Source of the DNA: Eutypa lata
Lineage: Eukaryota > Ascomycota > Sordariomycetes > Xylariales > Diatrypaceae
NCBI GenBank assembly: GCA_022661535.1
Contig: JAKULF010000001.1
Coordinates: forward strand, 186,001 to 250,000
DNA length: 64,000 bases
Direction of reading: 5' to 3'
Position numbers and translations under genes: made by a program. Below the pieces are notes generated by a model that saw only the letters and a program-made list of their open reading frames with translations, did not search any database and was not told where the DNA came from. Of the stretch, positions 60,717 through 64,000 are shown piece by piece. Numbering within the stretch: position 1 is the stretch's first letter; each line of letters starts with the position of its first letter.

Positions 60717-61748
60717 GGCCTCGCATCTCGTACATATGCTGATATGTAAGTATGTATGGATGTAGGTCGGTCGGCCAGGACCCCCTGAATCCAGTCCTGA
60801 ATTATCTTAACAGGTATCATCCATCCCCCAACAGAAGTGAAGCCACTATTACTAATAAACCCTCACTCATATTGCGGAGAAGACGCATTAGGGTACATAT
60901 CCTCGAAGACTAATGCAAGAGCTCTCAGCTGCCTCGTTTTAATCCGTCTTCGTGCAGGTTGTACATCAATACCTACATTCTGTACAAAAGTCCTACTTGT
61001 AGTAAAGCTATGTTTCTCCCTCACTTTCTCGCCATCGTGTTTGGATAGTACTTGGCCGTGTCGATGTTGGACGGTGGTGATTTCGGTGTGCTGGAGCTCG
61101 GGCCTCTGCGTACCTGCAGCTCGTCCTGGGAATAGTAGTGATCATCGCTAAGCTATTTGTTCGTCACCAAGAGCAAAAAAGCAATTCAATAGTTAGTTAG
61201 TGCTAGTGAACCGCTCATTATTTCTACCACGTGGTTGAGCCCCTTGAGGAGATAAGTGGCGTTTTTGATAAGCGAATTTAAAGACACACTGCCGAGACTT
61301 GCGATACATATGTATGCAGATATGTTTATATCGTCCCCCCATTGGATGTAGATCACACAAATAGAATCAAGAGCTAACTAACCAAGGAGACCCTCTTAAT
61401 TAAGGATAGTTTCCTACAAGGCATGGATACTGCCGATGTTAGTGAGGCTGATAAGCCATCGTGTCGCTGCACGATTGTCTCCTTTTTAGGAGGGGGGGTT
61501 CTCATGTACGTAGGCAATGCCGATCCCGATGGACGTAGTAGTGTTAGAAGGCTGGGCTGGCTGGTAATAATTCGGGAATTATGATAACTTTTTTGATAAT
61601 TCATGCCTCTGTACCAACCTAAACCGTTTTCAGGATACGTTGTGTATCCACGCAGCCACGAACTGTCACCAGAGAGAGAGAGTATCATCGTCACCATACT
61701 GAGCTAGGTATAGGTATCCCGTAGATCTATACTCGGAATATGCCTAGG

Positions 61749-61785
61749 GGGTGATCTCCGTGAATGACGTCCCTCGGGATCACCC
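61749..61785. other. Ten-base-pair stem-loop
   Basis: GGGTGATCTC (61749-61758) pairs with GGGATCACCC (61776-61785) with nine Watson-Crick pairs and one G-U pair, around a 17-nt loop. There is no gene next to it. Confidence 0.55.
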
Positions 61786-62791
61786 ACGAAGTAAGAGCCT
61801 AGCATTTAGTAACCACTTTGCTATGCCGCTATTCCACATATGTACTACGATCCCGAACTTTGAACTCCGAGGTGTGAGCTAAAAGATAACGGGTGGGAAC
61901 TTATCAGCAAAAGTAGTCTGGTAGTCTGGTAGTATAACAATAGCTTCCTGATTATTAATCTAATGGTTGTTTAATTCCCCTTCTACGTCCGGAGATAATA
62001 TTCGCAAAACAAGAATTATCAACCAGGATACTTAGGTATTGGGTATGTATGCTTAAAAACCTTGGAATATTCAAAAAGAGGGAGCCTTAATAAGCGCAGT
62101 ACCGTGGCATCTGGGCATCTGGGCAATCCGGACGTTGCTCCTTATTGAGGCGACACCGACGCAGGTGCAATCAATATAGTAGGAAAATATTGGTAACGTT
62201 GGGGGTTATGGGGAAAGCACTGCGACAGGGTGTGGGACTCGCCATATCGTCTACCTCATCCTTCTGCTCTGATTGGAGAAGAGGAAGGTCGCAAATCTTA
62301 AGCATTCAAAGCTTAAGGCTTCGCTTATCAGGGTATTCCGAATTTCTAATCTATCCGACAACCGGCTAAGCATATCTTGCTCTAACTTAAGGTACTCTGC
62401 TCCATATTCATTTATATGCCTTCACGTGTTCATATTCTACTACGTACTTGAGCAGTGGGTTTCTCCCTTGCCCAAAAGAAAGGCCAAGAATATTCCGTCA
62501 TTGTGCAGGGTCAAGTTGAGATGATACAGCATTGGACCCTTGGTTGATACTGGGGCCCGTTCATCCTGGCTGAGGGAAAGACTATTCACAAAAACACTCT
62601 AGTGCAGCCCCAACTAAGAAGCTTACCTCGGACTTTTCCTTGGCTCAAGTGAAAATTATTTTGCATTTAAGAACTAATTAGCTAGAGGGTCAATATTTAA
62701 GTCCACGATATCAGGGTACTTTTTCCCTTAATTACACACCCCTAACTAACCACTAGGCATCTTTGGCTAGAATCGTCTCCTGGACGAGATG

Positions 62792-62817
62792 CACACACAC
62801 ACACACACACACACACA
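62792..62817. repeat. (CA)13 microsatellite
   Basis: Thirteen CA units in non-coding DNA near the end of the window. Confidence 0.92.
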
Positions 62818-64000
62818 AGCGACTCATGTGACCAACGTCTCCTGCGGCTTACAGACGTTTTGATTACTCGCCCTACCCCGATTCGTAGAAGGTTCCGCAG
62901 TGATGGTGGCGTCTGCCAGGCACGGTCTGACCGTCAGTCTCGCCCAAGGCCTGGAGTCTCGATCCATCGGGACGCTCTGGGAATAAGATCAAGTTTGACG
63001 GGCCCAACTTCGCACCCTCACGGGTCAGCTGGAGGACTCTGTGTAACCCGGGTCTGGCCAGTTCTAGCTATAAAGACCTCGAAAAGACCCTATCACAAGA
63101 ACGGGCCACAAAAAGGCAAAACGACCTGTCAACTAACTTAAAACATCCCGCTCATATCACAGCGCGATTCGTGTGTTTTCTTCTGCCGGATGTTACCTAC
63201 TGCTTATCGGGTATTTCTGGTGAGCGAATTGTACGATTCCGAATGACCATGCTGCTGGGACATCCCAATCGCGATAATGACATGGTGAGATTGACTAACA
63301 GCCCTCTTACGTCCCGCCATGTTGATTTGGTACCGTACCCGGCAAAAATACCTAGTCCAGTTCCCAGTTAATTTTCCCACGCCGCACGCCAGGAGTGATA
63401 TTTTGCGTATATTGAGCAATATTAGGCAATCCTCCCAGTCATTGCCAATCGTCATCGACTCAGCCCTAAGGGGAGCTTGACCGTAAATAGAAAGGGTTTG
63501 GCTCCGTTCGCTTGAAAGGTGAGAGTAAGCGTGGTCCGTATATGGCAAACCGGTCATCATTTACGAAACATGAGCGGTGACATATCGACGATGTCCTTTG
63601 CACTAGGCTAGTCGCAGTCAGACGTTTGTGGGAGCTATCTCAGCGTGTTCATGCGCTGCCCCTTGTTTGTACTTCCCAGAAATCCCATTCCCATCTGGCT
63701 GGGTCGGCTATATACCCCAGACAGACCACAGGGGCGCAAGCGTGTGGGTGGTGGCTGAATCCTCCTCGGCTGGTGATCACGTTTTTTTTCTCTGACGCCT
63801 CGCAAACTGTTGCTGGGTTTCGGCGCGACGCCATCTGCGGAGAGCGTTGCTGAGCCGTCCCGGCACAAACATTCTCGGCTCAATCCTGTTTCGCTGTACG
63901 TAGGCGCACCCACGCATGACGCTGTTATCCGGCCAGAACCATCGGTCGGGCAAACCAACAACGGGACAACCAACCGTGGGGGGGTAGAGGGGCATCGGCA

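Larger units (their letters stand above)
54247..64000. other. Gene-poor stretch of about 9.7 kb
   Basis: No open frame longer than about 120 codons looks coding, and I could not join any into a spliced gene. The crm1 3' UTR takes the first few hundred bases. The rest holds microsatellites (listed separately), a stem-loop at 61749-61785, a poly-A run at 58030 and GC-richer patches near 56750-57250, 57830-58110 and 62860-63060. No transposase, reverse transcriptase or long terminal repeat was seen by eye. Small RNA genes, lineage-specific short genes or decayed transposons could be missed. Confidence 0.5.

Noticed and set aside
1..64000. A specialised biosynthetic cluster, CRISPR array, or provirus
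   Set aside because: No polyketide or peptide synthase, terpene enzyme, spaced direct repeats or viral genes were seen; the genes are ordinary fungal chromosomal genes.

Overview
The window looks like nuclear DNA of a filamentous ascomycete (Pezizomycotina). Coding genes are split by short GT-AG introns (mostly 50-170 nt) with CTAAC/ACTAAT-type branch sites. The gene set includes an Argonaute, a hybrid histidine kinase, a DASH subunit and serine/threonine-rich single-span membrane proteins. Intergenic spacers are long and rich in ACCTA/TAGGT words. I infer a Sordariomycete-like fungus, but nothing here fixes the genus. I can support 14 confident protein genes plus one small probable gene. No rRNA, tRNA, CRISPR array or intact transposon was seen.

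Layout. 1-3788: no gene. 3789-7224 (+): slicer-type Argonaute. 8341-12778 (-): PAS/GAF hybrid histidine kinase, convergent with Argonaute. 15218-16126 (+): secreted, probably GPI-anchored protein with two tandem ten-cysteine modules. 16650-16928 (-): small disordered protein. 18087-19470 (-): CUE-domain ubiquitin-binding protein, divergent from 20247-22322 (+), a DHX35-type DEAH helicase. 24006-25586 (+): secreted GH79 glucuronidase-like enzyme. 27115-29459 (+) and 34001-35329 (+): two single-span membrane proteins of fungal type. 37139-39296 (-): protein with TPX2-like motifs; 40196-40780 (-): DASH subunit Dad2; 41407-43868 (+): shugoshin. These three adjacent genes all point to spindle or centromere work. 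44380-45317 (-): retromer subunit Vps29. 46472-48075 (+): alanine-glyoxylate/serine-pyruvate aminotransferase. 50473-54246 (+): exportin Crm1. 54247-64000: nearly 10 kb in which I see no convincing gene, only microsatellites and a stem-loop.

The genes are mostly housekeeping functions in separate pathways: RNA silencing, two-component sensing, ubiquitin binding, splicing-type RNA helicase, nuclear export, retromer, glyoxylate detoxification. The only functional grouping I see is the TPX2-like/Dad2/Sgo1 block. Exon boundaries were worked out by hand, and reading frame closes across every gene listed. One junction in the histidine kinase stays uncertain. The most unexpected sequence-level signal is an exact ten-base palindrome, TACCTAGGTA, present at least five times and only in non-coding DNA.
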